A stretch of 64,000 nt of DNA from Loripinus fragilis (Eukaryota > Mollusca > Bivalvia > Lucinida > Lucinidae): the NCBI GenBank assembly GCA_964019695.1, contig OZ026516.1:96596368-96660367 (forward strand), read 5' to 3'. Below the pieces are notes generated by a model that was given only the letters and a program-made list of their open reading frames with translations, was not told where the DNA came from and did no database searches. Positions 1 through 12,100 of the stretch are shown one piece after another; position 1 is the stretch's first letter; each line of letters opens with the position of its first letter. A program made the position numbers and the translations under genes.

Positions 1-231
1 ACTTGAGAAAACCTGTCTTCGGGGGTTTGCGAACCACAAAGGCGCAGACCAACATGCGCATACGCGCAGTCTGATCAGCACCTTTGTTATTCCCTTTATG
101 GAAAGTATTATATCTAGAATTGCTACAAAAGAAATTTCAATTATCTAGCTAATCTCTGTAGCTGAGTAGGCTGGTTTCAATATTACTTTGTCGGAAACCC
201 TGAAGACAGGTTTTGTCGTGATGCGGCCCAT
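1..231. mobile_element. MITE family A (termini AAACCTGTCTTC)
   Basis: The left end reads AAACCTGTCTTCGGGGGTTT and the right end is its inverse, CCCTGAAGACAGGTTTT. The interior carries GCGCAGTCTGATCAGCACC. The same arrangement recurs near 9710, 59640, 61565 and 63180, which supports a ~200-240 bp non-autonomous element. No coding potential is seen. Confidence 0.75.
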
Positions 232-235
232 ATGA

Positions 236-350
236 GCATAGGTCAAGATAAACAAATATTTTTGACCGTAAAAATTGTTAATGTTTTCTTATCCATGGTT
301 TGGGTGCTTAAAGTCTCATTGAGACCGCTCTTTTGAGTACCCACAGCCCG
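236..350. mobile_element. Truncated foldback MITE (family B)
   Basis: It starts with GGTCAAGATAAACAAA and keeps the core 'TCATTGAGACCGCTCTTTTGAGTACCC', but the inverted partner arm is degraded and the right end is lost. The next ~800 bases (350-1150) hold AT-rich sequence with no gene. Confidence 0.5.
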
Positions 351-1155
351 TTTTTTTTTTCAATTTTGAGAAGGGGCCCTATTGTCTTTCAGATTGGGAA
401 AATTAGTGCGGCAACCCCCTTAATTTGGAAATTTGTAATAGTGCATAATAATGTCATTTTTGGTCAATAATAATAATAAAATAAAAAAAAGTTGCCATTA
501 AATTGAAGGAAAGTGACACTATGTAGCTTGTGTGTGTGTTAACTGAATGAAAATCCCAATCTTCCAAAAAAGATTTTGTTGGGATTTTTTTTTTCAAAAT
601 TGGGAAAAAATCTCCTAAATTCCATTGGGATTGAAAACAGCAAAGAAAAAATCTGTGACAACATATGTATTGTTTGAGAACTAAAGTGAATTTTTAATTA
701 CACACTCTTACCTTGGGTCCTGTCTATGAGTAAGCTTTCAGAAACTGCCATGGTGCCTTACTGTGAGAAAGCCTGATTTTTTAAGTTTAGTGCATGCTGA
801 CAACAAATTTACAGACCAGCCAGCACCTCACGTTGTCTGATCAGCTCCTTTGCTTTTTTCCTTAGCAGCTTTACTTGCAACATGCAAATTATCAAGATGA
901 AACTTGTGACGGTCAGTGAAGTTACCAGGCTGATTTGTGATTGACTGATCTCAAACCCGAGAAGAGAGATTTTTCATTGTAATCAAGTAAATTGGTATTG
1001 CCTAATGCTAAAGAAGTAAAAGCAGACAAAAACTTGACAAATAGAAGATACTTGATAATTAGATATCAGTGCTTTCAGCCAGGAGTCTACTAATTTACAA
1101 TCTTGAAGAAAAAAAGGGAGGTCTACCTACTTTCTTATTTTGATGTAGGGCCTAA

Positions 1156-1576
1156 AGCCCCAGTTACACATTCACGATTCTGGCTACGATTCACCACAAT
1201 TCGTCCCGATGTGACCTACACTGTTAAATCGGGATGGATTAAACAGATAATTCAGAAACCACTAAGGTGTCACACGATGTTCCTACGGTGTCTCTACGAA
1301 TCCACTACCACTCATGATGGTGCTCCTACTGTAGCGACAAACATAACCGTAGGGTAGTCGTGTTGGTATTCATGATGAATCAGGGTGAATCTTGGTGTCA
1401 ATTGCTACCCCGATTCACCCGGAACGCCCACAAATAATACCACAGTGCCACTAGGAATGATCCATGCCGATGTCCTTATGAGCTACTACGAAAACATGCC
1501 GATGCATCACAATTTGATAAATCAGAGTGAATCATAGCTCTAAAGTGGCCATCATCGTGAATGTGAAACTGGGGCT
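1156..1576. mobile_element. MITE with ~28-bp inverted ends and TAA target duplication
   Basis: The ends AGCCCCAGTTACACATTCAC and its near-perfect inverse at 1550-1576 are flanked by TAA (1153-1155, 1577-1579). A TAA/TTA duplication is typical of PIF/Harbinger. The 421-bp interior has several CGATTC-type motifs and no transposase. The ORF at 1103-1357 overlaps this element and is not a gene. Confidence 0.7.
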
Positions 1577-1956
1577 TAAAATGATTTAGAAAAGCGTGAG
1601 ATGTGAAAAACCAGTGTCACAGAATTTCTCAATGGAGATAAGCTGCAAGCTGTCTAATTTTACATGCTCTTTCTGTAGGCAGTCGATTCTTTTTAAAATT
1701 AAATTTTCAAATATTCTTTCAGGAATAACATCAGTGTAAAACAGTTTGGATGCAGATCAGGCCCCACTTAATGTGTCCAAACTGGTTGCAAAGGTTATTA
1801 GCAGATGATAAAAGTATTAACTACAGTAAAACTTAGAGGTGAAACGATTCATCGAAAACGCGGTGCATCGCGGTGCGGTCAGTTCGATTCACGATACTGT
1901 CTTCCTTCATTTTCGGTCTGGTTCGGTTCATCCAGTCCTTTTTAGTGCCGCTTAGG

Positions 1957-2057
1957 CAAAAAAAAAAAAAAAAGAAAAAGAAAAAAAAAAAAAAGAAAAA
2001 GAAAAAAAAAAAAAAGAAAAAGAAAAAAAAAAAAGAAGAAAAAAAGCGTAAAAAAAC
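1957..2057. repeat. A-rich microsatellite (poly-A interrupted by G)
   Basis: About 100 bases of A-runs broken by single G residues in a roughly regular pattern. It generates artefactual poly-Lys and poly-Phe reading frames on the two strands. Confidence 0.9.
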
Positions 2058-2197
2058 TTGATTTGCCACTTTTGTAAATTGCAAGATTACGGTTTTATTT
2101 GTTTCTTGAGTCTAGCTATCTGATAATCGTTTTTTCTCTCTTGCAATCAATTTATAATTTTTACTTTTATTAATACTTGAGCGGCGTGTTTACCAAA

Positions 2198-2515
2198 ATG
2201 GCTGACTGTGAAGTTGCGGATGCTCCCGTGAAGTTTAAATCAAGAGTTTGGCAGTCCTTAGGCTTTGAAAACATCATTGATAACAATGGAATTAGAATTT
2301 TAGATAAATCTAAAACTGTTTGCAATTTACAATGTCGGGCCCAAATTTCCTACGGAACTGGCAACACAACCAATATGTTCACTCATCTGCAGAGAAAACA
2401 CCCCCACCTTTACGAAGAAATTAATGCCATCAAAACAAAACCATCCCAGGTGTCCAGTTCAGTCAAAGGTGTTGCCCCATCAGGAGGACAGCAGACAATC
2501 AAGGGTGCTTTATAG
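2198..2515 (+). pseudogene. BED zinc-finger N-terminus of a hAT (ZBED-like) transposase
   Basis: A 105-codon ORF starts at the Kozak ATG in ACCAAAATGG and begins MADCEVADAPVKFKSRVWQS. It has the BED-finger pattern: the aromatic 'VWQSLGFE', CNLQC (C-x2-C) and HLQRKH (H-x4-H). A Ser/Gly-rich linker ending GGQQTIKGAL then stops. Full-length hAT transposases continue for about 500 residues with the RNase-H-like catalytic domain, which is wholly absent. The product could bind DNA but not transpose. MADCE recurs in the element at 32042-32833. Confidence 0.8.
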
Positions 2516-2770
2516 GCAAAATTGAATCCAAATAGCCCCATAGCCTTAGAGTGTACAAAATCACTGTTTAATCAAATGTTAAATCAAATATTAAAGATTT
2601 CTAATTTCATTGCTAAGTAAATTTTGCATAGTTTCTTGTATTTTCTTTATTCAAGATTTGTGTTCCTAGCAGAGCAAATAACTTGTAATGTATCGCGATA
2701 CGTATCGTATCGTGACCTCTGTATTGCGATATGTATCGTATTGTGAGGTGAGCGTATTGTTGCAGGCCTA

Positions 2771-2971
2771 GTAAAACTTGTGTAAAACGGCCACTCAAAA
2801 ATAAACAAAACAATGATCTTAATGACAAATGGTAGCTTAATGAAGGTCAAAGTATTGCAGAATGCTCCCCTTGGAGCATTCTGCAATACTTTTGACCTGC
2901 ATTAAGCCATAATTGGTCTTGAAAAACGATTTTCAGTCTTTTTAGAGTGGTTGTTTTACACAGGTTTTACT
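2771..2971. mobile_element. Palindromic MITE (family C), interrupted by the hAT element
   Basis: This is a near-complete palindrome. AGTAAAACTTGTGTAAAACG at the left is mirrored by GTTTTACACAGGTTTTACT at the right, and the centre is GCAGAATGCTCCCCTTGGAGCATTCTGC. The first bases (from 1825) sit left of the hAT insertion. A full copy is at 60000-60212 and a half copy at 62392-62500. Confidence 0.85.
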
Positions 2972-3061
2972 TTATATGGAAAAGAGATAATAAGCAAGAT
3001 GGATCAGTATCATTTCTCCAAAAGACTTTTTCATGAATATCTTCAGATGATTCATACTAAC

Positions 3062-3142
3062 CTTGTCCATGGCACCTGGGTGAGCTGCCGCTACAAAGCC
3101 AAACAAACCAGATTCGGTATAATTAACATTTAAACCTTGAAT
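3062..3142 (-). CDS. UQCRC2: UQCRC2 exon 10 (last one visible)
   Basis: An 81-nt, phase 0/0 exon between TTTATTTCAG and GTTAGT. It encodes IQGLNVNYTESGLFGFVAAA then HPGAMDK, matching 'FNASYSDSGLFGI' and its surroundings. No continuation (K.LKAG, 'EE.G.Q.L..GS' or the C-terminal helix) is recognisable between 1 and 3061, so later exons should lie outside the window. Confidence 0.9.
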
Positions 3143-6100
3143 CTGAAATAAACAAGGCAAATTTGTTGATGTGTATAGTCGCATGGGTGAAAGTTCAAAA
3201 TTTCCAATATCCTGAACTTTAGAAATTCAAGTTTTAAAACCTGCAGGATACCTACAAAAATGAATAATTTCATGTTTAAATGGTTAGTTGTGTTCAGATA
3301 ATCTTAAAATAAATCAGAGAAGCTACTGTAATCTCTCTAATTCAGCATTTTGAGGATGACTTTCTTTGGAAAGTCAGCCTCAAAATCCTGAATTCAGGAT
3401 TAATCCTGAAAACTTTCACCCATGTGCTCTTAATATGCATTTCAACTTTCAACAATATTCAGTCGGATCACCAGGGTCAGTTATTCAGGGCTGGCTTCTC
3501 ATTTTGATGGAATATCCTGTACACTTTGATACAATAAATACAGCATTTTCCATTTTATAGCTTACAGGCTTGCTGGCCCAATTTTTTATCAAATGATCCA
3601 TTTATGCCCAAAGTGATTGTTTTTTTATCTTTAACAGTAAACAGTACAGACCCTGATGAAATCTAGTCTTATGCAGCATTTCATCTGGGTCTTCGCTGTT
3701 CTGCAGATGAAATGCCACCTTATGCGGCATTTCATCTGGATCTTCACTGTTTCTGCTGATAAATTGCCACCTCATGCGACATTTCATCTGGGTCTTCGCT
3801 GTTCTGCAGATGAAATGCCACCTTATGCGACATTTCATCAGGATCTTTACTGTTTCTGCTGATGAAATGCCACCTTATGCGACATTTCATCAGGATCTTT
3901 ACTGTTTCTGCTGATAAAATGCCACCTTATGCGACATTTCATCAGGATCTTTACTGTTTCTGCTGATAAAATGCCACCTTATGCAACATTTCATCAGGAT
4001 CTTAACTGTTTCTGCTGATAAAATGCCACCTTATGCAACATTTCATCAGGATCTTTACTGTTTCTGCTGATAAAATGCCACCTTATGCAACATTTCATCA
4101 GGATCTTTACTGTTTCTGCTGATAAAATGCCACCTTATGCAACATTTCATCAGGATCTTTACTGTTTCTGCTGATAAAATGCCACCTTATGCGACTTTTC
4201 ATCAGGATCTTTACTGTTTCTGCTGATAAAATGCCACCTTATGCGACATTTCATCAGGATCTTTACTGTTTCTGCTGATAAAATGCCACCTTATGCGACG
4301 TTTCATCAGGATCTTTACTGTTTCTGCTGATAAAATGCCACCTTATGCGACATTTCATCAGGATCTTTACTGTTTCTGCTGATAAAATGCCACCTTATGC
4401 GACATTTCATCAGGATCTTTACTGTTTCTGCTGATAAAATGCCACCTTATGCGACGTTTCATCAGGATCTTTACTGTTTCTGCTGATAAAATGCCACCTT
4501 ATGCGACGTTTCATCAGGATCTTTACTGTTTCTGCTGATGAAATGCCACCTTATGCGACATTTCATCAGGATCTTTACTGTTTCTGCTGATGAAATGCCA
4601 CCTTATGCGACATTTCATCAGGATCTTTACTGTTTCTGCTGATGAAATGCCACCTTATGCAACATTTCATCAGGATCTTTACTGTTTCTGCTGATAAAAT
4701 GCCACCTTATGCGACATTTCATCAGGATCTTTACTGTTTCTGCTGATAAAATGCCACCTTATGCGACATTTCATCAGGATCTTTACTGTTTCTGCTGATA
4801 AAATGCCACCTTATGCAACATTTCATCAGGATCTTTACTGTTTCTGCTGATAAAATGCCACCTTATGCGACGTTTCATCAGGATCTTTACTGTTTCTGCT
4901 GATGAAATGCCACCTTATGCGACATTTCATCAGGATCTTTACTGTTTCTGCTGATAAAATGCCACCTTATGCGACATTTCATCAGGATCTTTACTGTTTC
5001 TGCTGATAAAATGCCACCTTATGCAACATTTCATCAGGATCTTTACTGTTTCTGCTGATAAAATGCCACCTTATGCGACATTTCATCAGGATCTTTACTG
5101 TTTCTGCTGATAAAATGCCACCTTATGCAACATTTCATCAGGATCTTTACTGTTTCTGCTGATAAAATGCCACCTTATGCGACGTTTCATCAGGATCTTT
5201 ACTGTTTCTGCTGATGAAATGCCACCTTATGCGACATTTCATCAGGATCTTTACTGTTTCTGCTGATAAAATGCCACCTTATGCGACATTTCATCAGGAT
5301 CTTTACTGTTTCTGCTGATGAAATGCCACCTTATGCGACATTTCATCAGGATCTTTACTGTTTCTGCTGATAAAATGCCACCTTATGCGACGTTTCATCA
5401 GGATCTTTACTGTTTCTGCTGATAAAATGCCACCTTATGCAACATTTCATCAGGATCTTCACTTTCTGCTGATAAAATGCCACCTTATGCGGCATTTCAT
5501 CTGGGCCTTCACTGTTTGCTAAAACACCTGCTTAGTGGTATCCAGAATGAAAAGGGTTAACCACTTTAACAGTGGGTCGTGTATGCATACTTCTATCTGA
5601 TCCTCAAAACTGCCCTACTTGAATTGCAGGTAGGGAGAGAATAATATCCATGAAACTATACATGTGAGAGGACTGGGGTTCAAACTCCTGATAGGTGGCA
5701 GTGGCTCAGTGGTAGAGTGCTTGTCTCGAGACCAAAGGACCGCCGGTTCGAGTCTCACAGGCGTCACTGCATTGTGGTCCTTGAGCAAGACACATTTATC
5801 CTAGTTAGGTACTGGTTCAACCCATGAAGACCCGTTCCTATATAAATGAAAGATTGTTGATGGGACGTAAAGACTCAAATCAAACAAACAAATCAAACTC
5901 TTGACCCCCCTCCCTATATTGCAATCCATAGAAGTCAAATTATCATTCAGACTTGCTACCAACTACAGTAGATACATATGTCTTGATGAATAGGTTCTTA
6001 GAGTTATTGCACATTTAAGTTGTACTGGAAAAATGGGTTTCTCTAAAAAAGTTGCCCAAAAATGTATAACATTGGGACAATGTCAAGTTTAAGCAAGCAT

Positions 6101-9100
6101 CCAGAGAATCTGCATATATATATATATATATATTTATTTATTTTTGGTTTGATTCTTTATGTCCCAGTCAACAGCTATGGTCATGTCGGGAAGGTCAGAT
6201 CACCTAACCACACTATTTTCCTGGGCACACTTGACTAAGCAGTTAACCAGTACAGTACATGCACATACTTTGGCTTGTAACTGATAACAATCCTTCTTGA
6301 ATCAACCGAAGGGAAGAGAATGGTTGTAGAAATGATTTAATGATCAATCTCCATGAAAGTATGGGACCGGGCCAGGATCCAACTTGCTACTCCTAGCTCT
6401 GCAGTCGGGCATGTTACAAACTGCGCTATGCAGCCCAGTAGATTTTAAGTCTATTCATTGGTGACATTTAAATATCAATATGGGATCATTACTTTGATGA
6501 ACTGTGTGGATCCTGATTTGGATCTACATATTTTTAAATGACGGTATAGAATTTGGAAAAAATATGGACAAAATGCATTTATTAGATTTAATATGGTGAA
6601 AGTGTTTTTTTTCACTTTCTGAGATAAACACAAATTTTTAGTGTAAAATTGAGATTATTTCCTTATTTCCTTATCCATCTGTTAACCCTTTACTCAATGA
6701 TAACACCTTTTTACGCCTTTGAAATATCATGCATTTGAAAATATTATGGAAAATGGAGCATTTGCTCTTTTGGAGCAAATGCTACATTTCCCATAATATT
6801 TTCAAAAGAATTCAAAACTTGACTTAAATTTTTCCAATGTTTTCTAAAAATAGAAATCAGGTCCATGACCTAAAAATAGCCAATGGAGTAGCTCTGATTA
6901 TAAAATGTATTTATTGTTTTCAAAAGAACTGTCACCTAGACAGTTCTTTTGAGTACCCACAACATATGTTTTCCCTGAGAAAGAAGAAAATTAAAGGACC
7001 TCTGACAGTGGTAATGGGAATCACAATGTATCGCTGCCTATAATTTTGATAAAAACTAAAGTCATTCAAATGCTTCCATCTTTATATCTTTTTAGCTCGC
7101 TGTTGGTCTCTATTTTATGATTTTGCATTTGATTTGCTATTTCCATGAATGTACGGCTTTATTTTGGGGCTAAAATGGTCACTTTTTGTATTATACATAT
7201 AGGAAATAGAAAAATATTTTTAAAACATCTTTTCTTCTGCTTTGTCGAACGGATCTGCCTGTCTAATTATAACCTTAATTCGTTCCTAATACATCAAGCA
7301 TCCTATTCAAAAGAATACCAGCGATATAACCTTAATTCGTTCCTAATAATCAAGCATCCTATTCAAAAGAATACCAGCGATATCTTATGCATAGGGAAAA
7401 TTCGGGAAGCATCTGAAAAATAGGCAGATACCCTATCAAAGTGTCAGAGGTCCTTTGATTACGACTCTGATCTGGTGGGATATCAAGTATGATGAAACTT
7501 TTGTAAAGAATGAGAAGAGTAAAATTTACATACTGAAAAAGGACTATCGACTGCTTTAGCAACTGCCTGTGAAAGCCGGGAACTGGATAATCCCTGACTG
7601 TATTTCATATGTGAACCGGTTCCCATAATCATCTGCAGGACACCAGCAGCAAGAACATCTTTACTGGCCATGCTGAAATAAGACATCAGTATATACCACA
7701 GGTTTAGATAAACAAAATTTTTGATCGTAAAATGGTAAATAATTTCTTACGCCTCAGTTTTAACATATGTTTTGGGTGCTCAAACGAACCATCTCATTGA
7801 GACGGTTCTTTTGAGTACCCACAACATATGTTTTAGTTGAGAAATAAGAAAAATATTTTCTTGGTCGCACTCTTAACTTAAGGCCAGATATACTATATAG
7901 TCTATAGAGTATAGTCTATAGTATACAAAGGCAACCTTTTATAACAAGGTCAAACAATCAGATAATTTAGAGATCATTAAAGACAGAAAATCCAGTTGTT
8001 CCTGTTTTTTTCTTCAAAGCAATGCTTTTTATTCTTAGTTCTACCATATCCATCCTATTAAGCACAATGTGACATGTACGAAATTTAAAAAAACTAGAAA
8101 TGTGTCCATGGGACACGGATGCCCCCGCTATTGCCAATTCGCATAAATAGGGCATTGTCAATCAACAAAGGGCCATAACTCTGATAATAATTGGTGGATT
8201 TTATTAATAATCGAACTTGACCTGTATTTTATGATTATATACCTGTGTATGAAATATGAATCCAATACACCAATGTATTCAAAAGATATCGCCCAGAAAC
8301 CATTTTTCATACGGAGATCAAGGGCCATAACTCTGATAATAATTGGTGGATTTTATCCGTAATCGAACTTGACCTGTATTTTATGGTTATATACCTTTGT
8401 ATGAAATATGAATCCAATGCACCGATGTATTCAAAAGATATCGCCGGGAAACCATTTTTCGTACCGAGACCAAGGGCCATAACTCTGATAATAATCGGTT
8501 GATTTTGTCCGTAATCGAACTTGACCTGTATTTAATGATTATATACCTGTGTATGAAATATAAATCCAATACATCAATGTATTCAAAAGATATTGCCCGG
8601 AAACCATTTTTCGTACATACGGGACAGGACGTACGGGACGTACGTATGTAGGGACGTTCGGACAAGGGTGATGCTATATGCACCCCCCCCCCATTATAAA
8701 TGGCGGGGGCATAAAAAAAATCACATCAGCTTTTTAAAAAGACCAGATGGTCAATTTTGGTTGAAAAAGACATTTTCTCTCTGCATGATATTCTGAGCCA
8801 AGTGGGATTTTTCTTTTGATAAATGCATCTGGCTGAAATATTTTACAACCAGTTTTTAAAAATAATCAGCCGAGCCCTCGACTAGAAGAAAAACAAGCCG
8901 TTTATAATCTTTCATTTGGAGGAAGGAAAACACAAACTAAACAACATATCTGTTTGTTTGTTTTACGTCCCAAGTCAACAACTATGGTCATGGCGGGATG
9001 GTCAGTTCACCTAACCACACTTTTTTCTCTGAACAAGCAGTTAACCAGTACTTCGTGCCCATACTTTTGCTTGTAACTGACAACAATCCTTCTTGAATAA

Positions 9101-12100
9101 TACAGCCGAAGGGAGGAGAATGACCTTATAAATTATTTCATAATCAATCTCCACGAAAGTATGGGACCGGGCCAGGATTGACTCGCGACCCCTGGATCTG
9201 CAGTCAGATTTGCATCTGTTGCCAGACAGGTTACCGACTGCGCTACACGGCCCGGTATATCTGTTTGTTTGTTTTATGTTCTTGAGGGACTGTATGATGC
9301 TGTATCGTTAAAGGGGAGGCTATTGAATAAAAAAAGTTGGCATTAATTCAATCAGACAGGCCAGGGGACAAAAATTACACCCGTCCGCTGGTAATTACGA
9401 GTGAAATCTAGAAAGGATGAGTAATTCTTCACAAAGCACTCGTCCTGTAAGTCGAGTGCTTTAGGAAGAATTCATATTGCATATTACTCCCTTATGTTCT
9501 TTATTGCAATCACTTTTAAAGGACAAGTGCATGTGTTTGCAGGATGAGTGAAAATTGTAAGTCACTCGTCCTGCAGGACAAGTGTAATATTGAAATATTT
9601 TTGTCCCCTGCAGTCATATTGTGAAAGACAGAAATATTTTAGGAACATTTCTACAGGATAAAATATAACATCTTGATGTGATGCTGACAATATGGGCAGA
9701 GACACAAAAAAAACCTGTCTTCAGGATTTCAGATCAGGTCATACAAAAACCGGCCTGCTCAGCTTGTAGCAAGTTTTTGATATGATACTTTCCAACAAGC
9801 CAATAACAAAGGCGCTAACCAGACTGCACAGATGCACAGGCTGGACTGCACCTTTGTTGTTCGCTAACCCCCAAAGACAGGCCCATTATGGCATATTGCA
9901 CACAAATAGTTAGGTGGACTGTCAGAATGTAATTTTGTACATTGCAAGTTTAATTAGGGATTGTTTTTCTTGATCAAGGCATCTGGCTAAAATATTTTAC
10001 AAGACTTATTAAAAAGATAGTGTCAGAGGTATCACATACATTTTAATATAACCCCAGCTCTAATTTGAGGCCTCAAAATATACGATGGATCAACTAAGCT
10101 CTTCTTTATCAAGCTGAACGGGAGATTTTAACAGAAAGTTCCAAGGCGGTGCCTTTTTTATTATTTATGTTTCATGTTTGACTTTGTTATGCTGTCTTGT
10201 CTGTATCTTGTAACCTTGTGATCACCTACTGGGAAAGGCCTGACCTCTTGTGTGTTGAGTTTTCCCATATGGTGTCCTGAATCAGGTGTGGTATTTGATT
10301 GTATCAATTCCTTCCTCTTTTCTTTAACAGGGTTCATACAGGCAAGTTGATTAAAATTCAAGGACTTTTCAAGGACATCTAAAGACTATCCTACAAATTT
10401 CAAGGACTAAAAGATTATGAAAAATCCTGTTTTAAGTGTTAACATTTTACTTCAAAAATGCTAGATTGAGATAATGGAGAAATTAGTACTAGAAAATTAG
10501 TAAAAAATGGCTGTGCCTTTATTTGGTGCAGCATTTGCTGCACCAAAAAAAGGCACAACAATTCCATACTGATTTAGATATCTGTCAACACTGTTAAGTC
10601 CTGCAAAAAATATAACTCAAGGACTTTTCAAGGCCTTTGAGTGATTTTCCAGTACTTTTTAAGTCATATTTAATTTTCAAGGACTTTTCAAGAAAGCCCT
10701 CTAAATTAAAGTACTTTTTCAAGCCTGTGCCAACCCTGTTTAAACCTTACCTTGGGCCTTCTGTTGCAACGGCAGCATATGTAATAGGTCCAGGTGCAAT
10801 CAGTCGATTTTGACCTGTGAAGAACAATAACAGGCAAGCATGGGTGAAAGCATACGGTAAATGTTTCCCAATTTTGAACACTTTCTCTTTCTTTTCTCAA
10901 CTAGCATTGCAGTCCTTGTCTAAAAAGTATATATATGCCAACTTTTTTTTCAATTCTAATAGTTTGTGATTAGCTGCTTCAAATATAACCATGGTTGAAA
11001 GCCAACATTTCTAAATCCTGAACTTAAAAATTCAAAACTTTAAAACTTGCAGCATACCCTCAATGGTTACCTGAATTAAGGTCTAAAATTACAGTCAAAC
11101 CTGCTCTTGCAGTCACCTCTATTAAGTGTGACCCTCCTGTAAGCAGCCAGTTCAGAGATCCCCTGAATCATTTCTAATGCAAATGCAATGTTTGTAGCGT
11201 GCAGTTATCAAACAAGGCAAGTGTTTGGCTAAATTTGCCCCAAATAGCTGATTTTCTGTCCTTCAGCGGCCATTGTTGTTTGGTATCCACCAATGATTGG
11301 GCCAGTCTGATTGGATTCTTTGATGCATACATTTTGTGCACCCGTCATATACTTGGTGCAATGCTTGGGATGCAATCGAGCTGAAATAAACTAAGTTTGA
11401 GCTGATGGAACAGGGCAACAGAAGTAAACTGGTTCAGGTAAAAGGGAAATAAGCACATGTGTGTTAAAGACAGTACAGACTGTAACCTGTAGACCTGAGA
11501 GCACTAATAGTGATACCTTGCAGCATTTAGTATGACCCCACTAATCGAAAGCCATAATGGAACACTACTTGTTTATTGTTGTAAATGGGTAAACATTATA
11601 TATCTGTCTAATTCAGAACTTTGGGGCTGACTTTCTATAGTTGTCATCCTGAAAACATTTGAGCCGTGACATAATTTCCAACAATGTGGCATTTTGACAA
11701 GTGTAGACTCAGACGGGCCTGTGCAGCCTCCTTTTAAGCTTAGAAACTCCAAATGATGTTTGGTCAGTAGCTTAACACTCATAGAATATTCAAGCAACTA
11801 GCACCGGCCCTGATCGGACTGCGCGTATGCGCAGCCTGTTCTGAGGCTTTGCTGGTTGCACATATCACATTGATGGAAATTTCATGTCGCAGCTAATTTA
11901 TCCATGTACAACTCCACTGTAGTCATACCACTACGGCATTCTCTTCACTTATTCCGGTGTTAAGGTAACTTTCTCATCATGTTCAATTTCTTCATTTAAT
12001 CACAGATACACGCCCCAAAATGCTTGGGTTCCGATTGATTTTTGTTCATCAAATTCACATTGTATCTTTTAGCTTTAAAATTATATGAAAACTTTAACGT

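Larger units (their letters stand above)
1834..2770 (+). mobile_element. hAT-type element with 8-bp target duplication GTAAAACT
   Basis: The element runs from TAGAGGTGAAACGAT to ATTGTTGCAGGCCTA, and its ends are imperfect inverse copies. It is flanked by identical GTAAAACT at 1826-1833 and 2771-2778. The 8-bp duplication and TAG start are hAT features. It interrupts a palindromic MITE (family C). It holds an A-rich (A)nG microsatellite at 1957-2057 and a BED-finger ORF, and it is a 937-bp internal-deletion derivative. Confidence 0.85.

Noticed and set aside
1833..2084. Poly-Phe and poly-Lys proteins on opposite strands
   Set aside because: They are translations of an A-rich microsatellite within the hAT element.
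3602..3862. Overlapping ORFs on both strands with repeated MKCRIRWHF / MKCHLMRHFIW
   Set aside because: They are open frames produced by the 52-bp satellite period, not genes.
3650..5505. CRISPR-like array
   Set aside because: The repeats are directly adjacent with a 52-base period and no unique spacers, in a eukaryotic intron. It is a satellite.
5693..5768. A functional tRNA gene
   Set aside because: A and B boxes are present, but the arms pair poorly, a SINE body and tail follow, and a second copy exists at 20865-21060.
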